From Palsa-459 sp963841965 (GTDB taxonomy: Bacteria > Actinomycetota > Acidimicrobiia > Acidimicrobiales > RAAP-2), in NCBI GenBank assembly GCA_963841965.1, contig CAWJES010000001.1, positions 372,001 to 436,000 of the forward strand: a DNA stretch of 64,000 nt, in the 5' to 3' direction. The notes below the pieces were generated by a model. The model saw only the letters and a program-made list of their open reading frames with translations, ran no database searches and had not been told where the DNA came from. A program made the translations under genes and the position numbers. Shown here piece by piece: positions 17,299 through 25,634 of this stretch. Within the stretch, counting starts at the first letter, position 1. Every line of letters starts with the position of its first letter.

Positions 17299-18063
17299 TC
17301 ACCGCTTCCGCGCTTTCCAGACCTCTTCGCAGGGCCAGAACCGGGCCCAATCCGCAGTGACGTGAGGGTATGGGCTCACCGCGCCCTCTGGTGGCCAAAG
17401 CTCGACCAGGTCGATGACTTCAAGGTCGTTGGCCGTGAGCAGTCGGATCCAGTCGCCGTGGCCGAGGTGGAACTCGATTGAAGGATCATCGGGCCACTCG
17501 AACCGGTGCATCCCGCGCTGGGCGCGCTGAATCTCACGGGTTGCTGGGATGCCTTCGTATTCCGGGACGCACAACATCAACAGGGTGCTGTTGCCGAGGA
17601 AGACAAGCTCTCCTCCTGATCGAAGGAGTCGTGCCGCCTCTGGGATCCAGATAAGGGGATCTGCCCAGATCGCGGCTCCGTACTCGCTGATGACGAGATC
17701 GAAGGAATTGCTCGCAAGCGGGACATGCTCGCCTTGTCCTTGAACCAGCGGGAAGTGCAACCCGTGTTCGTCTTGGCAGATTCTTGCGATCTCCAGCTGA
17801 CCCATTGCGGGATCCACGCCGATCGGCACGGCGCCGCGGCGAGCGAGCCAAGCCGACACGTAGGCGGTTCCGCAGCCGAGCTCGACCACGCGGCGACCCT
17901 CCACTTCGCGCGGCAACAGGTGAGCCTCACGTTCTGGGACCTTGAAGATGCCCCACGATGTCTCGATCGACCCCCATCCCCGCCGCGCGATCGCCAACTG
18001 CTCGTCATGTTTGGCGTTCCACACGTCTGCATTGATCTTCACGTAGTCCAACGGACCTGCCAC
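17299..18063 (-). CDS. Class I SAM-dependent methyltransferase
   Basis: This is a 254-residue methyltransferase with the Rossmann motifs VVELGCGTAYVSAWLARRG (motif I), IGVDPAMGQLEIA, HVPLASNSFDLVISEYGAA (motif IV region) and EAARLLRSGGELVFLGNS. The C-terminal region EFHLGHGDWIRLLTANDLEV is typical of small-molecule or lipid methyltransferases in actinobacteria. The GTG at 18063 is used. It is convergent with the glycosyltransferase gene, so a joint role is possible but unproven. Confidence 0.9.
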   Translation of the reverse strand: MAGPLDYVKINADVWNAKHDEQLAIARRGWGSIETSWGIFKVPEREAHLLPREVEGRRVVELGCGTAYVSAWLARRGAVPIGVDPAMGQLEIARICQDEHGLHFPLVQGQGEHVPLASNSFDLVISEYGAAIWADPLIWIPEAARLLRSGGELVFLGNSTLLMLCVPEYEGIPATREIQRAQRGMHRFEWPDDPSIEFHLGHGDWIRLLTANDLEVIDLVELWPPEGAVSPYPHVTADWARFWPCEEVWKARKR

Positions 18064-18430
18064 GTCACGACGCTAACGTCACAGGCCCGGAATCGGTGGG
18101 CCTCCACGCCCTGGCCAAGTGACTGCTGCCGTGTCATGGGTAACTGCAACGGCAATCACCGCCTGCGGACCTCGACGCCTTGCACGACACAGCCGTTCAC
18201 ATCTGTTGGCGAAGGCACAGGGGCATGCTTGCCGAATCCCAGGTCCCTTCTGCCAGGACCTGCGACTTGAGCGTCGGCCAGTGGAACTGTTGAACCTCCA
18301 AGCGGGATCCTGAACCTGCACCCACTTTGGGCTGAGTCGCGTGCATAGAGTGACGACGGCTGGCGCGCAGTACGCGGAGTCCAGAGGGCGTTGCTGGCCC
18401 TGGGTCACGGAAACGTGAAAGTGGGGTGCT
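18064..18430. other. Intergenic stretch, no gene seen
   Basis: No reading frame here has convincing protein-like composition or a start with a ribosome site. It must hold the divergent promoters of the methyltransferase and the DinB-like gene, but I cannot place them with confidence. Confidence 0.5.
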
Positions 18431-18945
18431 ATGGCTGAAGGCGACCGAGTCGAAGCCGTCGACGCGATGCTTCGAGATTTCTTGCGAGGCCAGCGAGAGG
18501 CGATCCTGGCAATCGTCGAAGGCTTGGACGAGGCGGATTGGCATAGGTCCGTGCTGCCCACAGGGTGGACGCCGGCTGGAATGCTCGAGCACTTGGGCGG
18601 TGCCGAATGGCACTGGTTCCAGGGCGTCGTTGCAGGCAGGCAGCCTGAGTTGCCGGGCGATCTCGACGAGAATCGGGCGCCGTACGACCCTCAAACGGTT
18701 GTATTCACGTCCCAAGATGCGTCGGCGGACGTCATCGCCTTCTACCGCGACCAGTGCGGACAGTCCGAGGCAGTGCTGGACATGACCTCCCTCTCTTCTG
18801 CTCCACACGGTGAACACGGCCCGCACGACGCCCCGGACGTCGCTGGGTCGTGCTCCACATGATCGAGGAGACCGCGCGCCACGCAGGACACCTGGACGCG
18901 GCGAGGGAGCTCCTCGACGGCTCTGCCAGATTGGGTGGCCGATGA
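18431..18945 (+). pseudogene. DinB/DUF664 family protein, frameshifted near its end
   Basis: The first 137 codons encode a DinB-like four-helix bundle (MLRDFLRGQREAILAIVEGL, TGWTPAGMLEHLGGAEWHWF), then HGEHGPHDAPDV. At about 18840 the frame runs out into AGSCST and a stop. One frame over, the sequence continues RWVVLHMIEETARHAGHLD and ends at 18945 with ARELLDG. This is the expected C-terminal helix of the family, with its metal-binding His. Restoring one missing C (GTCCGC in place of GTCGC) gives one intact protein. Members are thiol S-transferases or metal-dependent enzymes, often in detoxification. Confidence 0.78.
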
Positions 18946-19070
18946 GAATCAATTGGCTCTCCGTCCGTATTGCGCCCGGTGGAAGCGAACCATCTCCGTG
19001 GCCCCACTGAGAATCCGCTGAAGCGCCCGTGGCAACCCAGTGTCCCGCCTGACGATTGCCCGATGACCTA

Positions 19071-19958
19071 TCACCACTCTTGGATTGCCCGACCGAGGGT
19101 CTCGCTCACCTCTGCCGTAAGGAGCTGGGCCAAGGAAGAGGTTGTGACGGTATCGGCATTGAAGTGATCCTTCGCGTGAAAGCAGTTCCAAAAGCGGATG
19201 AGACCGTCCTCGCCGTCAACACTGAACATCGTGGCTGCAAGACGCTGCCAGCGATACTGGTACCAGACGTAGTTCAATGCGTCCATTGGATCTTCTCCGC
19301 CCGTGTAGTGGGTCTCGAGGTCCTCCAGGGTGCTGTAGCCCTTGGCGCGAAAACGGTCAGTGAGTCGGGTGCTTTGTGCGCCCACGATTGACAGCACCTC
19401 GAGGGTGCGCATGCTTGCCGACTTCCTTTTCACGACGAAAGCGTGGAGGCACAGGTTGGCGAAGATCTCGCTCAGCCAGAAGGTCGGGACTCTGAGTCCT
19501 CCGAGCACCTCGAAAGCATGGCCGAGCTCGTGGATGGAGACGAGGTCGAAGAATGGCTGCAAGTCCAAGCCGCCTGCTCCGTCCGGGTAGGCCTCGAGGA
19601 GCCTGGGATAGTCCAGGGGCGAGGACTCGCGGAGATCCTGCCCCAATGCAATCCAGAAGTCTCCGACTCCTGCCGGCATCACGATGATGCCGGGACGAAT
19701 CTGACCGTCATCATCGTTGAAGAAGGGAAGGCCGTACGGCTGTCTGCTCTCCCAGTCCCCCTCGTCGACGACTATGACGGCGATCTCGGGTTTGAAACCT
19801 GAGAGAAGGGCACTCAGGTAGTCGTACGCGTCAGCCATGACATCGCTCACGACCTCCGCACGTGACTGCGACCCTTCGCTGTAGCGCACGTCAAACGGAT
19901 ACCCGCCCAAAATAGTAAGCCCTGATCCCATCACCATTGGGCAAAACGTAATGGTCAT
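19071..19958 (-). CDS. Putative zinc metallopeptidase of unknown family (HELGH)
   Basis: This is a 295-residue soluble protein that I cannot assign to a named family. It has a gluzincin-like zinc site: H143-E144-x-x-H147 in SIHELGHAFEVLG and, 17 residues later, E164 in WLSEIFANLCLH, the position of a third ligand. Upstream are IAVIVVDEGDW and IIVMPAGVGDFW strands, and downstream a helical region with Trp/Tyr-rich YVWYQYRWQRLAATMF. There is no signal peptide. The gene stands alone. A hydrolytic role is inferred from the motif only. Confidence 0.7.
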   Translation of the reverse strand: MTITFCPMVMGSGLTILGGYPFDVRYSEGSQSRAEVVSDVMADAYDYLSALLSGFKPEIAVIVVDEGDWESRQPYGLPFFNDDDGQIRPGIIVMPAGVGDFWIALGQDLRESSPLDYPRLLEAYPDGAGGLDLQPFFDLVSIHELGHAFEVLGGLRVPTFWLSEIFANLCLHAFVVKRKSASMRTLEVLSIVGAQSTRLTDRFRAKGYSTLEDLETHYTGGEDPMDALNYVWYQYRWQRLAATMFSVDGEDGLIRFWNCFHAKDHFNADTVTTSSLAQLLTAEVSETLGRAIQEW

Positions 19959-20554
19959 CGTGAGCCGTGATGAACTGCAACGTCAGCGTGCTGCACTCAA
20001 AGGGGAACAACTGCCGCGCCTAAACCAATGCACTGCCTCCAACTCGTTGGCCGTGGGGGACATGAACCTGTCACCCCATTGATTCTCGTGTGGATCCGAT
20101 GCGTTCGTCATTGTCATTGCCGTTCATTGCCGAACGTGTCAGACGCGCTCTCTCCGGCCATCGTTCAGCTCGACTGCTTACCGTCCGCCTTCATTCGTGA
20201 CAGTTCTCCAAGGGTTCGAAATGTGCGAGACCGCGTCATGGCTCCGACTCGCAGGATCTGCCTCTACGCACAAGGGATAGGCGGCTTGGAGCCCTTTGGC
20301 GTCCAGAGTGCAGCGGAAGACGACGGGGACCCAGGCGGGAGTTGAGCCGATTTTGGATGGGCGAGGTGGTTCCAGATGGCTCCCGTCTGACCGACAGAAG
20401 TACAGCCTCAATTGACCAGTGCAGAACAATTTGGGCGACGGCAAGTTCACTGGACGGCAGATCTTCCAAGCACGCGCGCAACTGGCTCGAAGGCCGGAGG
20501 CTCCTGGTCACAGCAAGCACGGTCAAGCCCTTCACTTCTCGGTATTGTCGGCCG
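19959..20554. other. Long intergenic region, no convincing gene
   Basis: Short open frames on both strands here have no recognisable domain. The region contains, at 20024-20077, a segment resembling the attachment repeat at 22240 (listed separately). The rest may be decayed mobile DNA. Confidence 0.45.
20024..20077. repeat. Degenerate copy of the tRNA-Val 3' end and its flank (old att-like site)
   Basis: This 54-base segment aligns without gaps to 22219-22272. The first 12 bases (ACCAATGCACTG) are identical. The following 42 bases match in about two thirds of positions, including GGCCGT and TGAACCTGT. The right-hand sequence is the displaced tRNA-Val 3' end with its outer flank. The left copy therefore looks like an older, decayed duplicate from an earlier integration at the same tRNA. 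The alignment was done by eye. Confidence 0.4.
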
Positions 20555-21862
20555 ATGCAAGGGACCGCGACCACGCGTCAGACTCCCGACGGGTGGATTC
20601 ATCGACACCTTGCGGCAATCAAGATCCTCATCGGAGTCCTCGCCGCGACCATGTGGGGGCTGTTCTTCGACCAACTCGTCAGGGTGGGACAGTGGATCTT
20701 CGACACGTCGCCTCCTGTTCGCCTCGAGCCACTCTCGGACCTGCATTACCGATTCAATGACGCGCATATCGCGTGGGTGCACGGCAATCTGTATGCGGCG
20801 AGAGTTGGTTCCTTCAGCTACCCGCCGTTCACGGCATACATTTTCCTGCCGTTTCACCTGATCGGGCTGCAAGCCACCGACATTCTGTGGACCGTGGGCT
20901 CAGTATTCGCGCTCGCCGCGGTCCTTTCGGTTGCACTTGCTCGATGGTTCCCCATCAGCGGTACCGACGCGTGGCTGGCCTCGTCCGCCGGCCTGGCCCC
21001 AGCCGCAGTGTTTGCGCTCTACCCATTTAGGTCTGACCTCTACTGGGGTCAGTTCGGCGTCTTCCTTCTCGCGCTTGTCTTCATCGACCTCTTTTGCGTG
21101 CCGAAACGCTTTCGCGGTGTGCTCATCGGTCTCGCAACTGCAATCAAACTGCTGCCTGGCATCTTCGTGTTCTGGCTGCTCTTCAAGCGGGACCTTCCGT
21201 CCGTTGCTCGAGCAGTCGGTACCTTCCTTGCCTTGACTCTGCTTGCAGCCATCTTCTGGCCTCATGCTTCAATCGAGTTCTGGTTCCACATCCTCCCCTC
21301 TGGGCATCAGATACAGATGGCAGCTGACGGTCCGGGCAAGGTGATCAACCGTGCCACTTGGTACCTTGGTGTCGGCAGGGTCGCAAACCAGTCAATCCGC
21401 GGTTTGCTGGCAAAACCACCTTTCATCTGGCTGGGAATGTGGCCGTGGCTGCCAATCGCCGCAATCGTCCTTTGTGGCGGAATCTGGATCGCATGGCGCC
21501 TTTCCGAGCAACAGCGCGACCTCGCTGGGTTCATCGTGCTCGCCCTGACTGGCGTTCTGGTGTCCCCGGTCAGCTGGTTGCACTACTGGGTCTTCGTTGG
21601 CCTCGCGCCATTTCTCGCGATCATCGAGTGGAGGCGCGCTCGTCCCATTGCGATTGCGTCGATCGTTCTCGCACTCAGCACGTGCGCGAATCTTGAAAGT
21701 GGCTCGGTGCCGCACTTCTCACCCATCGGCTCCCCTGCCCTGTTCGTCGTTCGGAATCTCTATGTGCTCGGGGGTCTGGGGTTCCTCGTGGTCGCCGGAT
21801 TTCTCGCTGCGAACGGCGGGTCTGTGGAACCGGTGGGTGACTACAAACGTGTACGCACATGA
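20555..21862 (+). CDS. Glycosyltransferase family 87 (DUF2029) membrane mannosyltransferase-like
   Basis: This is a polytopic membrane protein of about 435 residues with 9-11 helices. Features of GT87 enzymes are the early periplasmic loop NDAHIAWVHGNLYAARVGS followed by FSYPPFTAYIFLPF, the YWGQFGVFLLAL helix after RSD, GVLIGLATAIKLLPGIF, and SPVSWLHYWVF near the end. Such enzymes use polyprenyl-phosphate mannose (or related donors) to add sugars to envelope glycolipids or polymers. The ATG at 20555 has no obvious ribosome site and the true start could be slightly different. Confidence 0.85.
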   Translation: MQGTATTRQTPDGWIHRHLAAIKILIGVLAATMWGLFFDQLVRVGQWIFDTSPPVRLEPLSDLHYRFNDAHIAWVHGNLYAARVGSFSYPPFTAYIFLPFHLIGLQATDILWTVGSVFALAAVLSVALARWFPISGTDAWLASSAGLAPAAVFALYPFRSDLYWGQFGVFLLALVFIDLFCVPKRFRGVLIGLATAIKLLPGIFVFWLLFKRDLPSVARAVGTFLALTLLAAIFWPHASIEFWFHILPSGHQIQMAADGPGKVINRATWYLGVGRVANQSIRGLLAKPPFIWLGMWPWLPIAAIVLCGGIWIAWRLSEQQRDLAGFIVLALTGVLVSPVSWLHYWVFVGLAPFLAIIEWRRARPIAIASIVLALSTCANLESGSVPHFSPIGSPALFVVRNLYVLGGLGFLVVAGFLAANGGSVEPVGDYKRVRT

Positions 21863-22239
21863 AGCTCCCTCCGTCAAAGGGATGCGTTGCCCCGACTGGA
21901 ACGGTGAGTTGTGATATCTCGAAGGCGCACTAAGCGCTCATGTTTCGAGGCTCCTCCACATTCTTGTGTCTCGACGAGTCGCATGGGCACGCACTCCATG
22001 GAATCAGGTCCGAATTCACGACTCGATTGATCTGGATGGGCGCTCGCGGCAGTACTCGTCGTCGCCATTCCAACGACGGCGTTGATCGCTCATCCGGCGC
22101 TCCCATAGGCGCGATTCGACACTTGGAGCGGAGAATTTGGCATGCGCGTCACGCCGAATGCAATCACGTCAGATTGCACAACATGCTGCTCGCCTGGAAT
22201 CCTTCGACTTGTCGCGAGACCAATGCACTGGATCTGAAC
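21863..22239. other. Intergenic stretch left of the integrated element
   Basis: No gene seen. ACCAATGCACTG at 22219-22230, ten bases left of the attachment repeat, is shared with the degenerate att-like site near 20.03 kb. Confidence 0.45.
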
Positions 22240-22285
22240 GGTGGGCCGTACAGGACTTGAACCTGTGACCCCTTGCGTGTCATGC
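22240..22285. repeat. attL: 46-bp direct repeat of the tRNA-Val 3' half
   Basis: This copy is identical to 30241-30286 but stands alone: the bases beyond 22285 do not continue into a tRNA. It starts GGTGGGCCGT and ends GTGTCATGC. It is the left junction of the element, holding the displaced original 3' end of the tRNA. Confidence 0.92.
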
Positions 22286-22378
22286 CGATTTTGAGGATCC
22301 GTCACTGTCCACCAGTGTCCAGTTTCCCTTGATATTACTGGGCTTTCGTCCGCAGGTGATTTTCCCGATTCGCAGCCG

Positions 22379-22456
22379 TCCGAAATATTTGCTGACGGAT
22401 TTGCTGACGAACTGCTGACATTTGCAATGGGGTCATGATGATTCCGTACTGCTGAC
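22379..22456. promoter_or_regulatory. Left arm-type integrase sites (GCTGAC repeats)
   Basis: GCTGAC occurs at 22391, 22403, 22414 and 22451, mostly preceded by TTT or ACT and spaced 11-12 bases for the first three. The first 30 bases (22379-22408) are identical to 30139-30168 at the other end. Short direct repeats flanking the core inside both ends are what a bivalent tyrosine integrase needs for its N-terminal arm-binding domain. Confidence 0.6.
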
Positions 22457-22529
22457 GTTTGCAAGGGGTAGTCAATTCAGGCGTTCCACAGTGACGCTAC
22501 CGAACCTCGTTGCACTTCCACATCCTGGA

Positions 22530-23453
22530 TCATTGGAACGCACCGTCGAGCGTCTCTTCAGACCACTTCGCATCCCTCGGTGCCCACAGCCCCGCCGCCG
22601 TTCCCGCGAACAGCGGATCGCAGAAGGGTCGGATGACTTCGAGCGCACTATCGAGGTCCGAAGCCGTCCCCAACAACGATCGAGCAGCTTCGCTCGGGTA
22701 TCCACGTCGCCACAATGCACGATCAGGCACCTCGATCCTTGTCGGGAAGTCGATTCCTCGCCGTGCAAACTCCGAGTGCAGCGCTCTGCTCTGACTCTCT
22801 GCGGGAACCGAAACCTTCGAGATGATTGCTACGAGGTCAACAAGATCCTTGAACCTCGTTGATGGTCGGGCATGCAGTCCGTGACGCTCGTGCATCGCCG
22901 CGACCTTGTCCGCGATGTGGTCGACAAGGGGATAAGCGCGATAGCCCCGCTGGCTGACCTCGGGCATCGTGACGCGAGCAAGTGCGGGGACGTGATCCGG
23001 CTCACCGATCATCACGATTTCCGTGCCAACGAGGTCGACGTGAAACGACGCCCATCTCGTCGTGCCGATCGAAGCGACAACGGGCAAGCGTGACCCGATC
23101 GTCCCATCGGAGACCGCGGTCGGGGCGCGGACAGCGAACGTGAACCAGTCACTGAGGTCCAAGGCGGCAGCTCGACGCAGGTCGGTTTCAGCGACTTCTC
23201 TCGCCACGTTGCGATAGATGTCAACGTCGACCGTGGCCCTCACTCCGATATCTCGGGCGAGCAACGCGGTCGCACCCTTCACAATCCACGCGTCATCAAT
23301 GACGTAGAGCCGTTCGAGAAAACGGTCGTAGGCGATCTGGCGCTGCAGCTGCTGAAGAGTCCAGCGACTTGATGCGGCAAGGTTGGCAAGCCGATCGGTG
23401 AGCGCGCGTCTGAAGGCTGCAGGAGTCGCGTACGAGGACGCCTGCGGCGTCAC
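22530..23453 (-). CDS. AbiEii/AbiGii-type nucleotidyltransferase toxin
   Basis: This is a 307-residue predicted nucleotidyltransferase of the AbiEii toxin family. It shows DRFLERLYVIDDAWIVKGATALLARD, then RATVDVDIYRN (the D-x-D metal site), the VDLVGTEIVMIGEP strand and YPLVDHIADKVAAMHERHG with the conserved Lys region, then RFKDLVDLVAII. Members block growth by transferring nucleotides, probably to tRNA, and can confer phage abortive infection. The gene overlaps the end of the AbiEi-like gene by ATGA, the standard antitoxin-toxin order. It lies next to attL and is cargo of the element. Confidence 0.87.
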   Translation of the reverse strand: MTPQASSYATPAAFRRALTDRLANLAASSRWTLQQLQRQIAYDRFLERLYVIDDAWIVKGATALLARDIGVRATVDVDIYRNVAREVAETDLRRAAALDLSDWFTFAVRAPTAVSDGTIGSRLPVVASIGTTRWASFHVDLVGTEIVMIGEPDHVPALARVTMPEVSQRGYRAYPLVDHIADKVAAMHERHGLHARPSTRFKDLVDLVAIISKVSVPAESQSRALHSEFARRGIDFPTRIEVPDRALWRRGYPSEAARSLLGTASDLDSALEVIRPFCDPLFAGTAAGLWAPRDAKWSEETLDGAFQ

Positions 23454-24199
23454 GGCACGATGCCTGTCGCTGCGGATCGCAGACCGGGACTCGGCGCCAC
23501 GGAGTCAATCCCATGCGCGCGCCTGTTGCGGGCACTCTGCAGCCAAAGGTCTTGGCCTGGGTCGCCGACAAGATCCAGCAGCCATTGCAGTAGGGCAAGG
23601 CCATCTGCACGTGGGAGGCCGAATCTCTGTGCGTAGCCGTCGAGTTCCGAGGCGACCACTGAGGGATATTCGAGCGACGACCGGAGCGCATCTGCAACCA
23701 CATGTGCGACAGCACCAGGATCCTCTCGCTCGGACAGAAGGTCAGCAGCGATACGCGCAGGTCGTGTGACTGGCATCCCACCGATGTGCACGCAGTCCCT
23801 GGAGGCCACCATTGCTCGATGAAGCTTGACGTCTGGACGTCGCGTCTGCTTTCGACCCGGAAGTGTGAATTCGAAGCGGTCATCTGGAAGGTGGCCGATC
23901 TCGTACATGGAAGCAGCGGAGCGATGTGAGATCACACCCTGATCAAGTCGCCTTGCCCACCCGGGAACTCCTGGATCGAGTTGTAGCCACGCAGCTCGCA
24001 GATCGAGGTGGTCGGCGATAGGTGCGCCGGCAAGCCGGTAGACCCCATGCGCAACGCGTTCCAGGCGCGAGTCGCTCGAAGTGAGACGCTCCATCGTCGC
24101 TCGAGGCACGCCGGCAGCCTCTGCCTGACGACGGGTAACAAGGCCCCACTGTTCCTCGGCGATCGGGATCACGCGATCGATGGGCTTTGGTGACCTCAT
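23450..24199 (-). CDS. AbiEi-type antitoxin / transcriptional regulator
   Basis: This is a 249-residue protein with an N-terminal winged-helix region (EEQWGLVTRRQAEAAGVPRA, then LERVAHGVYRLAGAP) typical of AbiEi antitoxins, followed by the C-terminal antitoxin domain (ISHRSAASMYEIGHLP, GMPVTRPARIAADLL). Family members repress their own promoter and neutralise the co-encoded AbiEii toxin. The ATG at 24199 has no ribosome site but lies only a few bases after a TATAGAAT box, suggesting a leaderless transcript. A nested palindrome covers that promoter. Confidence 0.83.
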   Translation of the reverse strand: MRSPKPIDRVIPIAEEQWGLVTRRQAEAAGVPRATMERLTSSDSRLERVAHGVYRLAGAPIADHLDLRAAWLQLDPGVPGWARRLDQGVISHRSAASMYEIGHLPDDRFEFTLPGRKQTRRPDVKLHRAMVASRDCVHIGGMPVTRPARIAADLLSEREDPGAVAHVVADALRSSLEYPSVVASELDGYAQRFGLPRADGLALLQWLLDLVGDPGQDLWLQSARNRRAHGIDSVAPSPGLRSAATGIVP

Positions 24200-24200
24200 T

Positions 24201-24236
24201 ACTGCATTCTATATCACTTTCGATATGTTTTGCAGT
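24201..24236 (-). promoter_or_regulatory. Nested palindromic operator and promoter of the AbiE-like operon
   Basis: The 36 bases have perfect two-fold symmetry in their arms: ACTGCA, 4 bases, ATATC, 6-base centre, GATAT, 4 bases, TGCAGT. On the minus strand the inner arm forms TATAGAAT, a good -10 box about 6 bases from the antitoxin ATG. It is the likely binding site for the AbiEi-like repressor. Confidence 0.65.
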
Positions 24237-24376
24237 ATCTCTGTGGTCACTGAAGTTGCGACCCTTGTCACTTTCAGGGGGTCTTGACGACATACCCGGG
24301 CTGGCTGTCACGATTGGGACGGGCTCAAGAAGCACCAAATCTCCCGGAAATGCAGGCTCCAGCTCTGAACGAGCTT

Positions 24377-24622
24377 TCACACTTCCGTCAGATCCCGGAC
24401 AAACGCCTCGAGATCGCATCGACGGATCCGACGGCAGTTCCCGATCTTCACGGAGGCGAACCGACGGGCGCAGAGCAACTCATAGACGGTCGAGCGGCCG
24501 ACGCCGAGTAATTCCGCTGCCTCCGCGACCGTCACAAGCAGCGACGCACTCCCGGTCTCTGAGATTCGCTCTTCGAAGTCCCCCGAAGATCCATCATCGT
24601 GAGTGTCAGCTGGCAGGCGCAT
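24377..24622 (-). CDS. xis: Excisionase-like helix-turn-helix protein
   Basis: This is an 81-residue protein with a MerR-like excisionase-family helix-turn-helix: LVTVAEAAELLGVGRSTVYELLCAR, followed by VKIGNCRRIRRCDLEAFVRDL. Proteins of this type bind next to attachment sites and steer the integrase to excision. The ATG at 24622 follows GGAGGGAG at the right distance. The preceding small gene overlaps its first 17 bases, so the two are probably co-translated. Confidence 0.82.
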   Translation of the reverse strand: MRLPADTHDDGSSGDFEERISETGSASLLVTVAEAAELLGVGRSTVYELLCARRFASVKIGNCRRIRRCDLEAFVRDLTEV

Positions 24623-24941
24623 GGCTGCTCCCTCCAGGTCGAGGAAACTCCGCCCCGCTAAGAAATGGGCAATTTCGGGGTCCGAATCGTGCATGAACTT
24701 GCTTGACAGGGTGGAATTCATCCGCCGCGACGTGCATGTGCGTCATTGGCGTCACCAGCGTTAGTGGCTCCGTCTGCGTCACCAGCGTTAGTGGCTCCGT
24801 CTGCGTCGGGTGCGAAGTAGTGGTGACGAGATCGGAGTTGGCAGCCGACCCGAACAGCCCTATTTTCATCTTCCCTTCACATTTATCGAGAGAGACTGTT
24901 CGAGGCAGCCGTTCGTAGCTGTTGTTCGACACATGATCCAT
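24606..24941 (-). CDS. Small hypothetical protein upstream of xis
   Basis: This 111-residue frame starts at an ATG with a near-perfect AGGAGGT four bases upstream and ends inside the xis gene, strong signs of translation. No domain is recognised. Residues near 48-66 contain a tandem nine-residue repeat (TQTEPLTLV twice) encoded by a 27-bp DNA duplication. The C-terminal half is His/Pro-rich. It may be a control gene of the element, or a leader that couples xis translation. Confidence 0.5.
   Translation of the reverse strand: MDHVSNNSYERLPRTVSLDKCEGKMKIGLFGSAANSDLVTTTSHPTQTEPLTLVTQTEPLTLVTPMTHMHVAADEFHPVKQVHARFGPRNCPFLSGAEFPRPGGSSHAPAS
24751..24804. repeat. 27-bp perfect tandem duplication
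   Basis: Two adjacent identical 27-base units begin GTCACCAGCG and end CCGTCTGC. They lie inside the small gene upstream of xis and keep its frame. Confidence 0.93.
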
Positions 24942-24959
24942 GAAGACCTCCTAGCGGGT

Positions 24960-25634
24960 CGCGAACTTCGCTCCCCTACTAGGTAGAGCCACTGGGGAGG
25001 CCCTCTCGGATGCATGAATTCGAAGAAATCTCTCCTGTGGACAAGAGCGGACGCCTACAGACACGCCTCCGGGGCATCAACACTTCGGTGGTCGGCCCGC
25101 TCTCCGCAGAGCCGCACCTGTAGCGCCCTTGGGGCCGCTGAGTTCCCTTGCGCAACTCCGACTGTGCGGAGGGAGCAAGGATTGCCCTTAGAGCTACGTG
25201 AGGAGGACAGGGAGAAGCTTCGAGAGGGCACTTGCTTCGCCATTTGGCCGAGCCTCGGCTCCCTGGCCGCCACACCGCCCGGTCGCCGGGCTCGACCAGT
25301 GGTGATCTAATTGCCACGAGATGGCTCCAATGCGAACACCGACTCGGGGGACTCATGGCCAGCCCCGACGGCTAGCAGCTACCCCAGCTCCTCACCCGCA
25401 GTTCGGGCAACCGCAATCGACGTGGTGAAGAGTGCCACTCCGGGACGAGCCCCATCTGGTGCCAGATTCCGAGGGTCTCTGGGTGAACTCCTCATTACGT
25501 TTATTCAAATCCGAAGAGCCTGAAATCCCCCGAAGTGCCAGCGGACAGTTTGGCTGCGCTCAGTAGTGCCAAGGAAGAACTCCTCGACGAGAAGTGAGAA
25601 ACGTGGCTCAGTGTCGTAGAGGTCAAAGGGGCCA
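24960..25634. other. Element-internal region without a supported gene
   Basis: Several short frames exist, but none has a recognisable domain. A 37-codon frame at 25010-25123 has a GGGGAGG upstream but is too short to judge. The region separates the xis operon from the permease gene. Confidence 0.45.

Noticed and set aside
25010..25123. A 37-codon frame with an upstream GGGGAGG
   Set aside because: Too short and without similarity to support a gene; kept only as a possibility inside the element.
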